Shown piece by piece: positions 48,261 to 58,636 of a DNA stretch of 64,000 nt. Both the position numbers and the translations under genes were made by a program. This stretch comes from Diphasiastrum complanatum. Lineage: Eukaryota; Streptophyta; Lycopodiopsida; Lycopodiales; Lycopodiaceae. Where the stretch lies: positions 15,068,576-15,132,575 of the forward strand of contig CM055111.1 in the NCBI GenBank assembly GCA_029204225.1, in the 5' to 3' direction. Every line of letters starts with the position of its first letter. The stretch's first letter is position 1. The notes beneath the pieces are model-generated. The model was not told the DNA's origin. It ran no database searches and worked only from the letters and a program-made list of their open reading frames with translations.

Positions 48261-48411
48261 GCCGCTCATGATGTTTATTGATGTTTACACGTGTTGATCT
48301 TGCTAAATAGTTAAGCATCTACATCTAGATCTTGATCTAATCAATAGAACTTGTTAGATCACTTGATTTGGCAATCAACACCTCTTGAAGATTGATTAGT
48401 ACAATCAATCA

Positions 48412-48759
48412 TTGTCCGAAAATCAAAAAATTCACAAATCTACATCAACATCGCAAGTTGGAGAGGAGGCTATGTTCATCAAGGGCAAATTCAAGGGCAA
48501 AAAGCAAGATCAAGGGGAGGCTTCTTCAAATGACAAAAAGAAAGATAGGTCAAAGCTCAAGTGCTTCTATTGTGGCATGAAAGGACACTTTGCAAGTGAG
48601 TGCTACAAGAAGAAGATGTCGGAGAAATTGGGGAGAGGAGGATTGATCAACCCCTTCAATTCTCTAGGTGCGTGGACTACTGGTGACTTAGTAGGCGAAC
48701 ATAAGAACATAATAATTTTAAAGCTTCTAATGCATGGTGGTAGTAGAAGCGGTGAGTAG
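48412..48759 (+). pseudogene. Copia gag C-terminal part with zinc knuckle
   Basis: Plus strand: a Lys-rich stretch, then CFYCGMKGHFASECYKKK, the single CCHC knuckle of copia gag. The upstream gag domain is missing; about 150 bases of undefined sequence (48262-48411) separate it from LTR1-C. After about 48640 the frame no longer resembles gag. The same knuckle, nearly base for base, recurs at 51612-51660. Confidence 0.7.
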
Positions 48760-49520
48760 ATAACTAGACAAATCAATTAGATAGTCAGACAGAACATGGA
48801 AAAGCATGGCAGTATTGACACAAATCTGAACGCAGAACCAAACAGAGCTGTAATCAGATCAAGTATAACAAAATATACAAGTCAATAATGTAGGTAAGCA
48901 CAAAACAATAGTGGATGTAACTATTTGCTTCACAAAGCTAATCACAATCTATGAGGGTTATGAACCTATTGCTAACAATCTGTTTGAAAGAAAGAATCGA
49001 TGTGTGAAAGCATCTACAATGTCTATCTCACATGTTACAAATCATGCTTCGTTCTCTATATATGTGATGAATCCTTGAAAGGTATTCAATATATATACAA
49101 ATGTTACATATGTGCAGATGAAGAATATACAAAAGTGATTGTGCTATCTGTAGGAGATCGTGGGTGGCTGTCGTCATTGTCAAATCTGATTGCACAGTGC
49201 ATAGAACGAGCGTGACGAGGCCGCAACATCGGGCTTCACTAGAATTGACGCTAGTGAAAATGCAAAAATTGCGACACCCTTCGGCCTTCAGCCTTGTCCT
49301 TACCTAAAGGCAACTTTTGCCCTTATAACAACAAGTGTCGCATTTTTCGCCTGTCTAATTTTACATGTAAAAATGCAGTGTCGCATTTTTCACATTTTTT
49401 GCCTATTCAAGTTTGCTTGTATTTATGCAGACTATGCGACAACATGAGTAGAAATGCAGTAGCATTGAATGGAGGCAGATTAACATAGGATTTAGGAGAA
49501 TAGAGAAAATAAATCCAACA
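48760..49520 (-). repeat. Copia LTR5-A (3' LTR of Copia-5)
   Basis: The minus strand starts TGTTGGATTTATTTTCTC at 49520, directly after the polypurine tract AAGAGGGGG. The far edge is approximate. It matches LTR5-B at 23.66-24.18 kb. Confidence 0.7.
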
Positions 49521-49598
49521 CCCCCTCTTAATCTGGATCCCTGAATGCCTTGATCTTCAGACTAAGCAATGCACAAAATTTGTTATGCGCATTAACAC

Positions 49599-51607
49599 TT
49601 AATGCTTTGTAAATATATTTGCAACCATGTCCTGTGTTCTACAATACGTTAAGCTTACCTCTTTGTTGAGAACCTTGCCCCTAATATAGTGACATCGAAT
49701 CTCAATGTGCTTACTCCTAGAGTGAAATCTAGGGTTGGTTGATAAGACAATAGCACTCTGATTATGACATAATATGATAGTAGGGCTGCACTGATTCAAA
49801 CTAATGTCTGACAGTAAATTTCTCAACCAAAATGCTCCTTTAATAGATTGAGAAGCAACAATGTATTCTGCTTCTATAGATGAAAGAGCGATTGAGGTTT
49901 GCTTACGACTGTTCCATGAGATAGGACCATCATTGAAGAAGAATGTAAATCCAGATGTGGACTTATGATTGTCTACATCTCCTCCCCAGCTTGCATCAGA
50001 ATATCCACTGAGTTGATGAAGAATGTCGTTGTTGACTTCTCCATAGCAGATGCACTGGTCCATGGTAGCTCAAATATACCTCATGACTCTTATGAGAGAC
50101 TTCCAGTGGGTAATGCCAATATTAGCCATAAATTGGCTGAGTGAGCAAACTACAAAAGAGATGTCAGGTCTTGTACAAACCATTGTGTACATGAGAGATC
50201 CAAGTATCAATCGATAAGGATACTCTCTCATCTGCTCCTCTTCCTGCTTGGTCTGAGGACATTGGTCCCTTGACAAACGTAGGCCTGGATCCATCGGTGA
50301 GTGAGCTAACTTACAATTCATCATATTATATCTGTCAAGAACATTGTGAAGATAACTTTGTTGAGTAATATAAATTAGTCTTCTCGCTCTGTCACGGTGG
50401 ATTTGAATGCCAAGAAAAAAGTGAGCTTCACCTAGATCAGTCATGTCAAACTCAAAAAACAATATCTGTTTAGCATCCTTAACCAAATTGGTATTGGTGC
50501 TGAAAAATGATAATGAAGGATTGTTGCACTGACTTGGAATAGATGTTGCAATCATCAGTGCTTGGTTGAAAACCTTGTTCGATGAAGAATGTGTTGATCC
50601 TCTGAAACCAAGCTCTGGCAGATTGTTTCAAGCCATAAAGTGCCTTATGGAGCTTACATACATGATTCTTCATACCTTCCAGAATATATCCTTCGGGCTG
50701 GATCATGTAGCTATCTTCTTCTATAACTTTATCCAGATAAGCTATTTGCACATCAAGTTGATGCACTTCAAGGTCGGCTGCTACAACATATGATAGGAGG
50801 GCTCAGATCGATAAATGCTTGACTACTGGACTGCAAGTCTCACTATAGTCAATATTGGAAATCTGAATAAATCTTCATGCTACCAGTCTTGCCTTCCTTC
50901 TATCAATCGTTCCATTGACATTGTACTTGATCTTAAAGATCCGTTTGCAATCGATGATATTGTAGCCACCCCCAAGAAGAGCTTCGCCTAATGACTATGT
51001 TTGGTTCTTGATCAGAGAGAAATATTATTTGTCCATGGCTTCTCTGCAGAGTTCAGAGTCTGGTTGGCTAAGTGCCTCTTCGACCATTGTCGGTTCTTGT
51101 ATCAAAAGATAGGTAGACTCAGGTTGGATGGTTTTGAGACCTTGAAAGTCAAATTTTTTCCTCGTCTCTTTCAGGATCTGCGCTTAGGCGATGCATCCGA
51201 ACACTTGTAGGTTCTTCACAGAAGGCTTAGAGCTTGTCCACATCTCATGGAGTGTTCTGCCTGAGAGGGCCTTGGTTGAACATCTGTTCTAGACATAAGC
51301 TACAGTGGAGATAGCCTTGGCCTAGAAGCTCTTGGGCAGTGATGCATGTGCCAGCATACTTTTAGTTGATTCAACTAGGGTATAGTTCTTTCTCTCGGCC
51401 AAGCCATTTGATTGAGGAGAATAAGGAGTGATAAATTGTTGCTCAATGTCTTGGCTTTGGCAGTACTCCTTAAATTCGGTAGAGATGTACTCTCCACCGT
51501 TGTCAGACTCAGGGCTTTGGTCATTCTCCCAGTCTCTTTTTCTGCACGCTCCTTGAAGATTTTGAAGCAACTAAAAGCTTCTGATTTCTTCTTGATAAAA
51601 TACACCA
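49599..51607 (-). pseudogene. Copia-5 pol: integrase to RNase H
   Basis: This is a nearly continuous copia pol read leftward. Integrase: SDNGGEYISTEFKEYC and PQSNGLAERKN with the catalytic Glu region (51570-51400). Linker: SVKNLQVFGC near 51240 and later an acidic part. RT first half 50766-50479 (HQLDVQIAYL, YGLKQSARAWFQR); the Y-x-D-D segment is disrupted by a deletion near 50490. RT second half 50555-50070 (DLGEAHFFLGIQIHRD, SLMYTMVCTRPDISF). RNase H 50063-49599 (GYSDASWGGDVDNHKST, ARSKHIE-type motif, VANIFTKH). Several frame changes and stops. LTR5-A follows. The upstream end breaks at 51607 against plus-strand gag, so its own gag and 5' LTR are absent. Confidence 0.85.
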
Positions 51608-51611
51608 TAGA

Positions 51612-52081
51612 GCTTCTATTGTGGCATCAAATGACACTTTGCAAGTGAGTGCTACAAGAAGGTGATGGAGCTATATCATGGATGTCGAAGAAACAAGCCA
51701 CTATCTCATTGTCATCTAGTGAGGCTGTGTACAAAGCCCTTACTCATTGCACAAAAGAGATGGTATGGATCAAGAGGATGATCAAGTCGGATATTCACTT
51801 GCTAGATTTTTCAGAGTGACCAATCATCTTTTGTGACAACCTATCAACCCAAAAGTTGGCAAGCAATCCTATATTTCATGCTAGGAGCAAGCATATTGAG
51901 ATGGCATATCACTTTGTGAGGGAGCAAGTCATGGCAAAGGAGGTGGAGCTTCAACATGTCTCCTCAAGAGAGTGTGGCGCTGATATCTTCACCACAACAT
52001 TGGTAAAAGGCTTGTTCATAAAGCATATGACCTCACTTGGAGTGTTTTCAATGTCTATGCTAAAGCTAGTTGAAGAGGGAG
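51612..52081 (+). pseudogene. Gag zinc knuckle fused to copia RNase H
   Basis: 51612-51660 encodes FYCGIK, a TGA in place of Gly, then HFASECYKK, the gag knuckle also seen at 48553. It is fused directly to RNase H: ISWMSKKQATISLSSSEA (51670-51730), ARSKHIEMAYHFVREQV and HVSSREC, ending LKLVEEGV. A GAGGGAG purine tract and LTR1-D follow. Everything between the knuckle and the RNase H core (protease, integrase, RT) is deleted, so this is a deletion derivative of a Copia-1-type element. Confidence 0.8.
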
Positions 52082-52375
52082 TGTGAGAAATTGTCAACTA
52101 GTTTAGTCATATTTGCTACATTTGTTTATTTGGCAATTGAGGCCAATTTTATATTAGACTTAGAGTTTTACTTTTCAAAGTTATATTAGTCTAAAATAAT
52201 TTGAATAAACACTTTTGGAAAGTTTAGTACACAAGTTTTTGGTAGATTCGATCTGAGTAGTAGAGACATTGAATCTAGTCACAAAAATAGTAAGATTTTT
52301 CATTATAGAGGGAAACCAAAGTTTGAAATTAGGTTTGGACCTGCTATGAAAGGATGTAACTCATGGAAAGAGAAG

Positions 52376-52458
<83 letters not shown>

Positions 52459-52738
52459 TCATTTCATGCTTATACATGTTTCTCTTTCGGTCATCTATCC
52501 ATTGGTGCACTATATTGGTGATATCTTGGAATTTTGTGCGTAGAATGCTCATTAAATGCTATATTCGGATCCACACATGTGAAATACAGTAGCTTATTAA
52601 TTTTGTATGGAAATCAACTTCATTTCCTGTTTTGATTGATGTTTGATCAAGATCTATTCGAGTTTGCATCCCATTCATAGAGTAGATATTGATTTTTCTA
52701 TATTGGCAAGGTTGGTGATTTGTTGACTTCTACTTTGG
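52082..52738 (+). repeat. Copia LTR1-D, truncated 3' LTR
   Basis: Starts TGTGAGAAATTGTCAACTAG after a purine tract. It follows LTR1-A closely, with the (CT)n tract at 52377-52455, and stops near 52738 before its normal end. Confidence 0.8.
52377..52455. repeat. (CT)n microsatellite
   Basis: About 79 bases of perfect CT repeat inside LTR1-D, at the same LTR position as in LTR1-A. Confidence 0.95.
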
Positions 52739-52870
52739 TCTATTCTCTCTCTACTCAAGAGCAACCAATTTTTCTCTCTCTACTTGAGAGCAAGGTGTTT
52801 GGTTGGGTCTCTCGTAATGAAAATTATGTAGTTTTTCATGTGGATGTAAGAAACTTGCTTGTCTTTGGAC

Positions 52871-53670
52871 GATCATGTGAAAATACAGAAAATGAGGACC
52901 AAGAATGGATCCAAATCAGATCCACAAGAGTGATTGGGTGTTAGATTAGATTGATCTACCAATCTACACAAGATTAGATCAATTCTACATCAACAAATCT
53001 AACAAGAACAATTAATTATAATTAAAACTATGACTTGCTGGTTTCACACGTGTGAAAACCTGTCAGAGTACGACTACCGACAGAGAATGAAGTACACAGA
53101 TTAGAATCCAATAGAAGCATAAAATCACAAGACAAATAGTGAAATTACTCAAGAAATGCTCCAAAACAAAGATTTCACTTGCGTGTTGATTATGGCCAAA
53201 TGAGGCTCTATATATACACAAGAGCTGCTAGTACTGAGTTGATTTGGCACGTGTGAGAGTGCCTAGTCATCATAGGATCCACCAATAATCATCAATATGG
53301 CACATAGTCCAAGATTCCTAACTTATAGCCACCTCCCCCTTGATTTGAGGCAATTTTCCTAATTTATAGGGACTTGCACAAATATCTACTACAAGTGGAA
53401 TCTCACCTAATACTAATGTTTTCACACGTGTGAGTAGGTTTACACACATGTGAGATCACTCCTACCCATGTGAAATAACTTTTTTTTACCAATAATATGA
53501 TGCCAAGTGGCATTTAGCTAGAAAACTAGATTTTGGCCATTTTAGCCACTAGATCTCAAATAAAATGATATGTAAAACCTACATGACTATTCTAAAGGAC
53601 AAGTGCATTTTCAAATTCTAGCTTGGTAAATCTAACATACATATATCTACAACTCCAAGTGCTAATATTA
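52871..53670 (-). repeat. Copia LTR4-B-like sequence
   Basis: Resembles LTR4-A (shared ATGCCAAGTGGCAT and downstream segments, plus several CACACGTGTG motifs at 53045 and 53423 and CACGTGTGAG at 53248). Edges are approximate. The expected PBS after CACA near 52870 is not intact. Confidence 0.55.
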
Positions 53671-53674
53671 ACTT

Positions 53675-53870
53675 TACACTAGACCAACTGTCTCAGTGAG
53701 CATGTGATGTGTCACATTTGACTGGTCAACACTTGGATTGTGGGCTGCTTGATTTCACAATAAATGCATGGAATTTCTCATACACTGGACCAAGTGTCTC
53801 AGTGAGCATGTGATGTGTCACGTTTGACCGGTCAACCCTTGATTTCACAATAAATGCATGGAATATCTTC
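53675..53870. repeat. Two-unit tandem duplication
   Basis: 53675-53780 (106 bases) and 53781-53870 (90 bases) are near copies, the second lacking about 16 bases. The last 30 bases of each unit are RNase H coding sequence of the adjacent copia (the segment around IYC), so the duplication spans the broken end of that gene. Confidence 0.85.
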
Positions 53871-53871
53871 A

Positions 53872-54601
53872 GCCTGGATCACATTAAGCTCCTCCAAAGT
53901 CTTCTTAGCCATAGGATCTCCTTTGTTGTTATTGTCATAGCTTTGTACTCGGATTCTGCTGATGAAAGAGAGATGGTATCTTGTTTTTTGGAAAGCCAAG
54001 ATATAACTCCTCCACATAAGAATGTAGCAAAGGCACTTGTGGATCTTCTATCCACTTTGTCACCTACAAAATATGAGTCCGAGTATGATCTCAGACAAAT
54101 ATTAGTCCCTTGATAAACAATGCCAAAGTTTCTTGTAGCCAAGATATATCTTAACACTCTTTTGGCACTTTTCCAATGACATATTAGTGGACTTTGCATG
54201 TATTGACTCAATTTGCCAACACAAAAGCTAAGATCTGGTCTAGTGATGTTCAAGTAGATCAAATAACCAATAAGCTTTCTATAGGTAGTTATGTCCTCAA
54301 AGGATGCTTCATCACTTTTCTTGAAAACTTTTACACTTAGTTTCAAGGGAGTTTCAACTGCTTTACAATCTTTCATGCAAAACTTTTCTAAGATGGATCT
54401 AGCATACTTACATTGACATATGAAAGTAAAATCATTACTTCTAGTGACTCCTATTCCAAGTATAACTTTTAGAAGTCCTAAATCTACCATCTTAAATTAA
54501 CTAGACGAGAAAATTTTTACATCTCTAATGCCATCAAGATCATTTCCTGTGAGAATTATATCATCAACATATAAAACCAAAATAATGATCTTCCCATCAC
54601 T
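53872..54601 (-). pseudogene. Copia-3 RT (3' part) and RNase H
   Basis: The minus strand from 54601 reads DGKIIILVLYVDDIILTGND (catalytic Y-x-D-D intact), a TAA near 54510, then DLGLLKVILGIGV, LNITRPDLSFCVGKL, SYSDSYFVGDKVDRRST and SWLSKKQDTISLSSAESEYKA. It ends near 53872 just before the IYCDN motif. It begins exactly where the copia fragment at 26648-26925 ends, allowing for about 120 lost bases, and abuts gypsy gag at 54602 without an LTR. Confidence 0.88.
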
Positions 54602-55874
54602 ACGCAACTCTGTGATTTTCTCCACATGAAAAGCATCCAAGTGGTGCTCTGGCCCAATTTCTCGAGGCTTGTTGTTGAGTGGCAGCATAAATGGCATACT
54701 GTTATGAAGATCCACCTTCTTGATCATTACCGTAGCTCCATTGCTCAGCACTTCCGTAAGGTTTTGGTTCCATCAAATTGGTAGGAGGAGCAGAGTGTTT
54801 TGGTGGGGCAAGCAAAGCTAGACATTCCGGGTATCCAAGAGTAGAGTGTCGTAGTCTTGCTGCTGGATTGCCTCCATACTGTGGATCTCGATATCCCATC
54901 TGGGCATACCATTGTTGAATTATCCGAGGGTTGAAATTGCAAAAGGCAGTCTCATGGTCAGGTGAATTACACAAATGGCAAATACTGATTTCCATTCGTT
55001 TTTTCAATTGAGGACACTCGTTCACTGTGTGATTTTCTGTACAAATAGAACACCAGACATTTTCCCTGGTAGGAAAAGTCTTTGCAAACTTCTCAAGTTC
55101 CTTGTTCGCTTCTCCATGGAAAATTTCTAATGCTTTGATCTTCTCATCAAATTGCAACTGCAACTTTTCCATCTGTTTCTGCTGGGTCTTCCCAAGTTTC
55201 TCGAACTCATTGAGCATCATTTCTGCAATAGCATTGGCATTCGTTGATGCAATAATGATGGATGTCGTAGTAATCTGTCCTACTGTATAAGGCAACATAC
55301 TGACATTCGGCTCATCATCTGAATCTTCATCCTCCTCCCGAATTGCATCGTCCATCGCATTTTGCAAAAGTGCATACTCATTATGGCGTTTCATCTCACG
55401 TCTGATGTGTTTAGGTAGACCTGACAAAAACCACATAACCATGGCATTGTCATTAATCAGCTCAGGCTCACATTCAGATATAAGACGTTTCACCCTTTCA
55501 ATGTAATCTCAAACCATTTCCCACTTTCCCATTTTAATTTTACTTAAAAGTAGGAAAGGGTCTTTCATAAACTTCCGCGGTTTGAACTGTGTGATAAGGG
55601 CTCGTTTAACAACCTCCCAATCTGTACGTTCAGTTTCATCTTGGTTATAGTACCAATCTTGTGCTACGCTTGTTAAGGCCATAGGAAACAACTTAAATCT
55701 ATCTTGAGGATAAATCTCACCATAGACCTCACAGGATTCAGCATAGATCTGAAGAAATCTAACTGGATCTTTTAATCCATTATATTTGGGTAGATCCAAT
55801 CGGGGTGCTCTTCTAACAATAATTGGATTGATTTCCTGTGGAGCACCTCCAGGAGCAGCTCCAGGGGCAGCCAT
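54602..55874 (-). pseudogene. Gypsy gag (5' half of split element)
   Basis: The ATG at 55874 starts an Ala/Pro/Gly-rich leader and then a capsid-type domain (LDLPKYNGLKDPVRFLQIY and FPMALTSVAQDWYYN). A TGA near 55510 sits where Arg is expected; the frame then stays open to 54702. A TAA follows there, with in-frame sequence continuing to 54602. Two unusual knuckles are complete (CSICTENHTVNEC and CHLCNSPDHETAFC), and a third begins (CFSCGENH) and is cut at the breakpoint. Protease should follow; it is found at 26926 on the plus strand. A short coiled coil lies near 55250-55080. Confidence 0.88.
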
Positions 55875-57071
55875 CTTTACAAATTTAGATCAAATCGATA
55901 ATGAGATTGGATATAGATTTTTCCAAAAAAACTATCTCAGATTACATCTGCTAGCTCTATTCCACTTTTCAAGAATCGGATTCTATATGATGAAAAACTA
56001 CCCAAAATTTGATCAATCGATACTTCTCAAAAATGTTAAATCTCTCAGAGTCCAATTCAGAATATATCAGATTTGATCCAAATTTTGACAGAGACTTGAT
56101 CTGGAAAATCAGAAACTAAAAATAGGACTGGCGAAGGTTGTCTCGGCAAAGGTTCAACAGTGCTATTTTGGAATAAAAACTCTCTGAACACTTTTCTAGC
56201 AATTTCTTGGGAAATAACCTTCGTCGACTTCTCAGATGAAAGATCTGACACAGATAAAACTATGGTCAACCGGATGAAGGTTTCTGACACAAGAAAAAAC
56301 AGTTTTTGTAAACTGACGAGGGTAAATATCAAATTTTTTTTTGATCTGATCAAGATGAATCTTCGTCGAACTCAAAAATAGTATTTTTTTATAAATAGAA
56401 TGTTCTGGAAAATCGGCGAAGGTTCTGGCGAAGGATCAAGAGTAATACTGGTAATTTTGCAAAAAAGTGACTTTTTTGGCAAAAATATGACAATATGACA
56501 ACTGATCCTCTGAAAACCTTTCTATTTTTGGTATTATTCTTCGCCGACCTGGCAACAGATAGATCTGAATCACATCTAAGCACATTGGATCAAGTGAAGG
56601 TTCTTTTTCTGTATTTTTTAGGGTTTTGATAAATTTTGGTATTTTTTTGGTGGTTTTTCTAATGTTTTTGGAAATCTGCTGGGAATTAATCTTCGCCCTT
56701 CAAACTGAAGGTTCTGTAAACAGAACCAAAGGTGTCTGAAACTCGGCGAAGGTTTCCTGAAAGAGGGTAAAAAGTTCTGAACTCTGATGACGCTTTTTGT
56801 CTCTTTTTGACTAAATTTGGTAGATTTGACCAGTTTTTGTTATTTTCTCTGATATCTCAGATCCAAGTGAATTTTAAGATTGGTGATCTGAATAGCCTTC
56901 CCTGTTTAATAATCAGATTAGATTTCAAACAAGCAAATCCACTCAAATCTAGCGAAATCAATCCCAAACTAACCCTACAATGTAGATTTAACACTATTCA
57001 TGCCATGACAAGATGCCTGATGCAAGCTAACCATCAACCAAACATGCTGCAAATTGAAAAATTGGAGTAGC
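55875..57071 (-). repeat. Gypsy 5' leader
   Basis: Non-coding stretch of about 1.2 kb between PBS and gag. At least eight forms of GGCGAAGGTTC or its reverse (for example 56130, 56413, 56426, 56744) recall those at 30285-30572. Plus-strand frames here are not supported. Confidence 0.7.
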
Positions 57072-57089
57072 TCCCCGACAACGGCGCCA
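57072..57089 (-). other. Gypsy primer binding site (tRNA-Asp type)
   Basis: The minus strand reads TGGCGCCGTTGTCGGGGA, four bases after the LTR end. It matches the site used by many plant Athila/Tat-type gypsy elements, taken to pair with tRNA-Asp. Confidence 0.9.
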
Positions 57090-57093
57090 AAAC

Positions 57094-57835
57094 TGTAGTG
57101 GGTTTCTTTCCTTGCCTAACCTGAATCCAAGATCTAGTCAATCTAGCATCAAAGAGACGGAGTTAGTTGTCACGCGGAGGTTCGTTCCCATGAGAGCAAT
57201 AATATAGTTCAGATTTCAACATGAATGGAGGATCTAACACTAACATCCATTAACACTAAGCATTAACACTACATCCATTAACCCTAAATCCACAACAAAG
57301 ATAGACACTTACTCTTCTCTCTCTCCTTTTCTCTCTCACAAAAAGCATAAGAAATAGCAATCGCAATAATGATCAAATCCAACAATTAGCAAATACAAAG
57401 GAATCATGAGAAATGGAGGAAAAGAGAGGAAGAGCAAGGACATTCATCAATCCATTTCTAAAGAGAACCAATCTGCTTTATTGAAATGAGGAAATGAACA
57501 TCAGGAGCAACTCGAGTTGGTCCCTTTTTATAGTAGAGAGGAGGACCCTGGCCTCTGAATCCTATTGGTCCAGTCTTGCCTCTCTTTTTATTCAAATTTA
57601 AAAAAGTGTGAGAACCATCAAAATTGGAGGGAAACCCAACTTTATTCACTAACTTGACATTTAGGCCTTGCGACATTAAAAGTCCTGCAAAAAGGCCTAA
57701 AGTCCTTTTATTAACATTCTAATTAATCAAATAACTATGTGATCATTGGGTTGGACTTACACACGCAGGGTGCCAAATCCCTCTCACTTATTAACTAGGG
57801 TTAGGGTTGCCTTGGGATCCGCTAACCCTCCAACA
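57094..57835 (-). repeat. Gypsy 5' LTR (GyLTR-C)
   Basis: 742 bases, minus strand from TGTTGGAGGG (57835) to CCCACTACA (57094), followed by the PBS. Very close to GyLTR-B (33745-34487). The five bases outside it are AACAT in element orientation. Confidence 0.93.
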
Positions 57836-58525
57836 ATGTTGGAGAGGGGTGTATTTGATTTTTCCTAGAATATCATCAGACACCAATTTTTGTAGATTTA
57901 GAACTATTGCCTATCCCTTTTTTTTTCTAGTATTCATTATCCTGATTTTCAAGACACTTATCTTAATGGATACATGAAAAATGTGAGAACAAAAGCACCA
58001 TTGATTATGGCGCCATATTTATACAAGTAATTGAGTTTTTTTCACAAATTAGCTGATGCTATATTTTTTGAGATATCATGTTTAGACTTTTATCCGGACT
58101 CACCTGCCAATTTGTCACTTTAGTGGCCATTGGTGTTTATATGTTTTGTCATTATATGTAAATATTGACGATATATGCAACCTGGTGTGCATAAAAATGA
58201 ATTCGATCACGCACACACACATGGATGCAAAATAACTTGTGGGAGCCCTTTTGCCCATGGGCTAGAGCCCAATGGCAAGGCCCAACACCTTAGGCCTTCA
58301 TTATGTAATGTGGACTTATGTTTTCCCCAAGTGAACTTGACATGCTCTTGGAAGAGATCTTCCACTTGACGGTATAACTTGTTCTAGTGAGTGATCTTCC
58401 ACTTGAAGGTATAACGTGCTCTAGTGAGTGACTAACTTTGGAAGGTCTATGTACATGGTTGTCTATTGCACAACTTCAAGGAGAAGGGTTAAGATTGTCA
58501 ATAGCAAAAACATAAGTGTTTGGTG
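57836..58525. other. Pre-insertion flank of the gypsy element; otherwise unassigned
   Basis: Begins ATGTTGGAGAGGGGTG. Joined to the flank at 34488 it would read GGGGACAATGTTGGAGAGG, which resembles a polypurine tract followed by an LTR start (TGTTGGAG). It could therefore be the other end of the element carrying the H3-like ORF. It does not resemble LTR6, so this is uncertain. The rest is AT-rich with no gene seen. Confidence 0.3.
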
Positions 58526-58541
58526 TGACCACGTACAAATG

Positions 58542-58620
58542 CTTCTTGGTTTCCAAGGGGAGGCCTGAGACCAAAGAAATTTTGGATGTCAAGCTAACCA
58601 ACTGAGCCAACCCCTCATGA
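58542..58620 (-). mobile_element. tRNA-derived mini-retroposon (SINE-like), copy 2
   Basis: 79 bases flanked by a perfect 16-base duplication TGACCACGTACAAATG (58526-58541 and 58621-58636). The minus strand begins near GGGGTTGGCTCAGTTGGTTA, a clear tRNA-like 5' end with A-box TGGCTCAGTTGG. The B-box is degenerate (GGTCTCAGGCC). It shares most positions with copy 1 at 41909-41996. Confidence 0.75.
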
Positions 58621-58636
58621 TGACCACGTACAAATG

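Noticed and set aside
58542-58620. Functional tRNA gene
   Set aside because: The 5' arm and A-box fit a tRNA, but the B-box is degenerate, the acceptor ends do not pair properly and target duplications flank it, so it is a retroposon.
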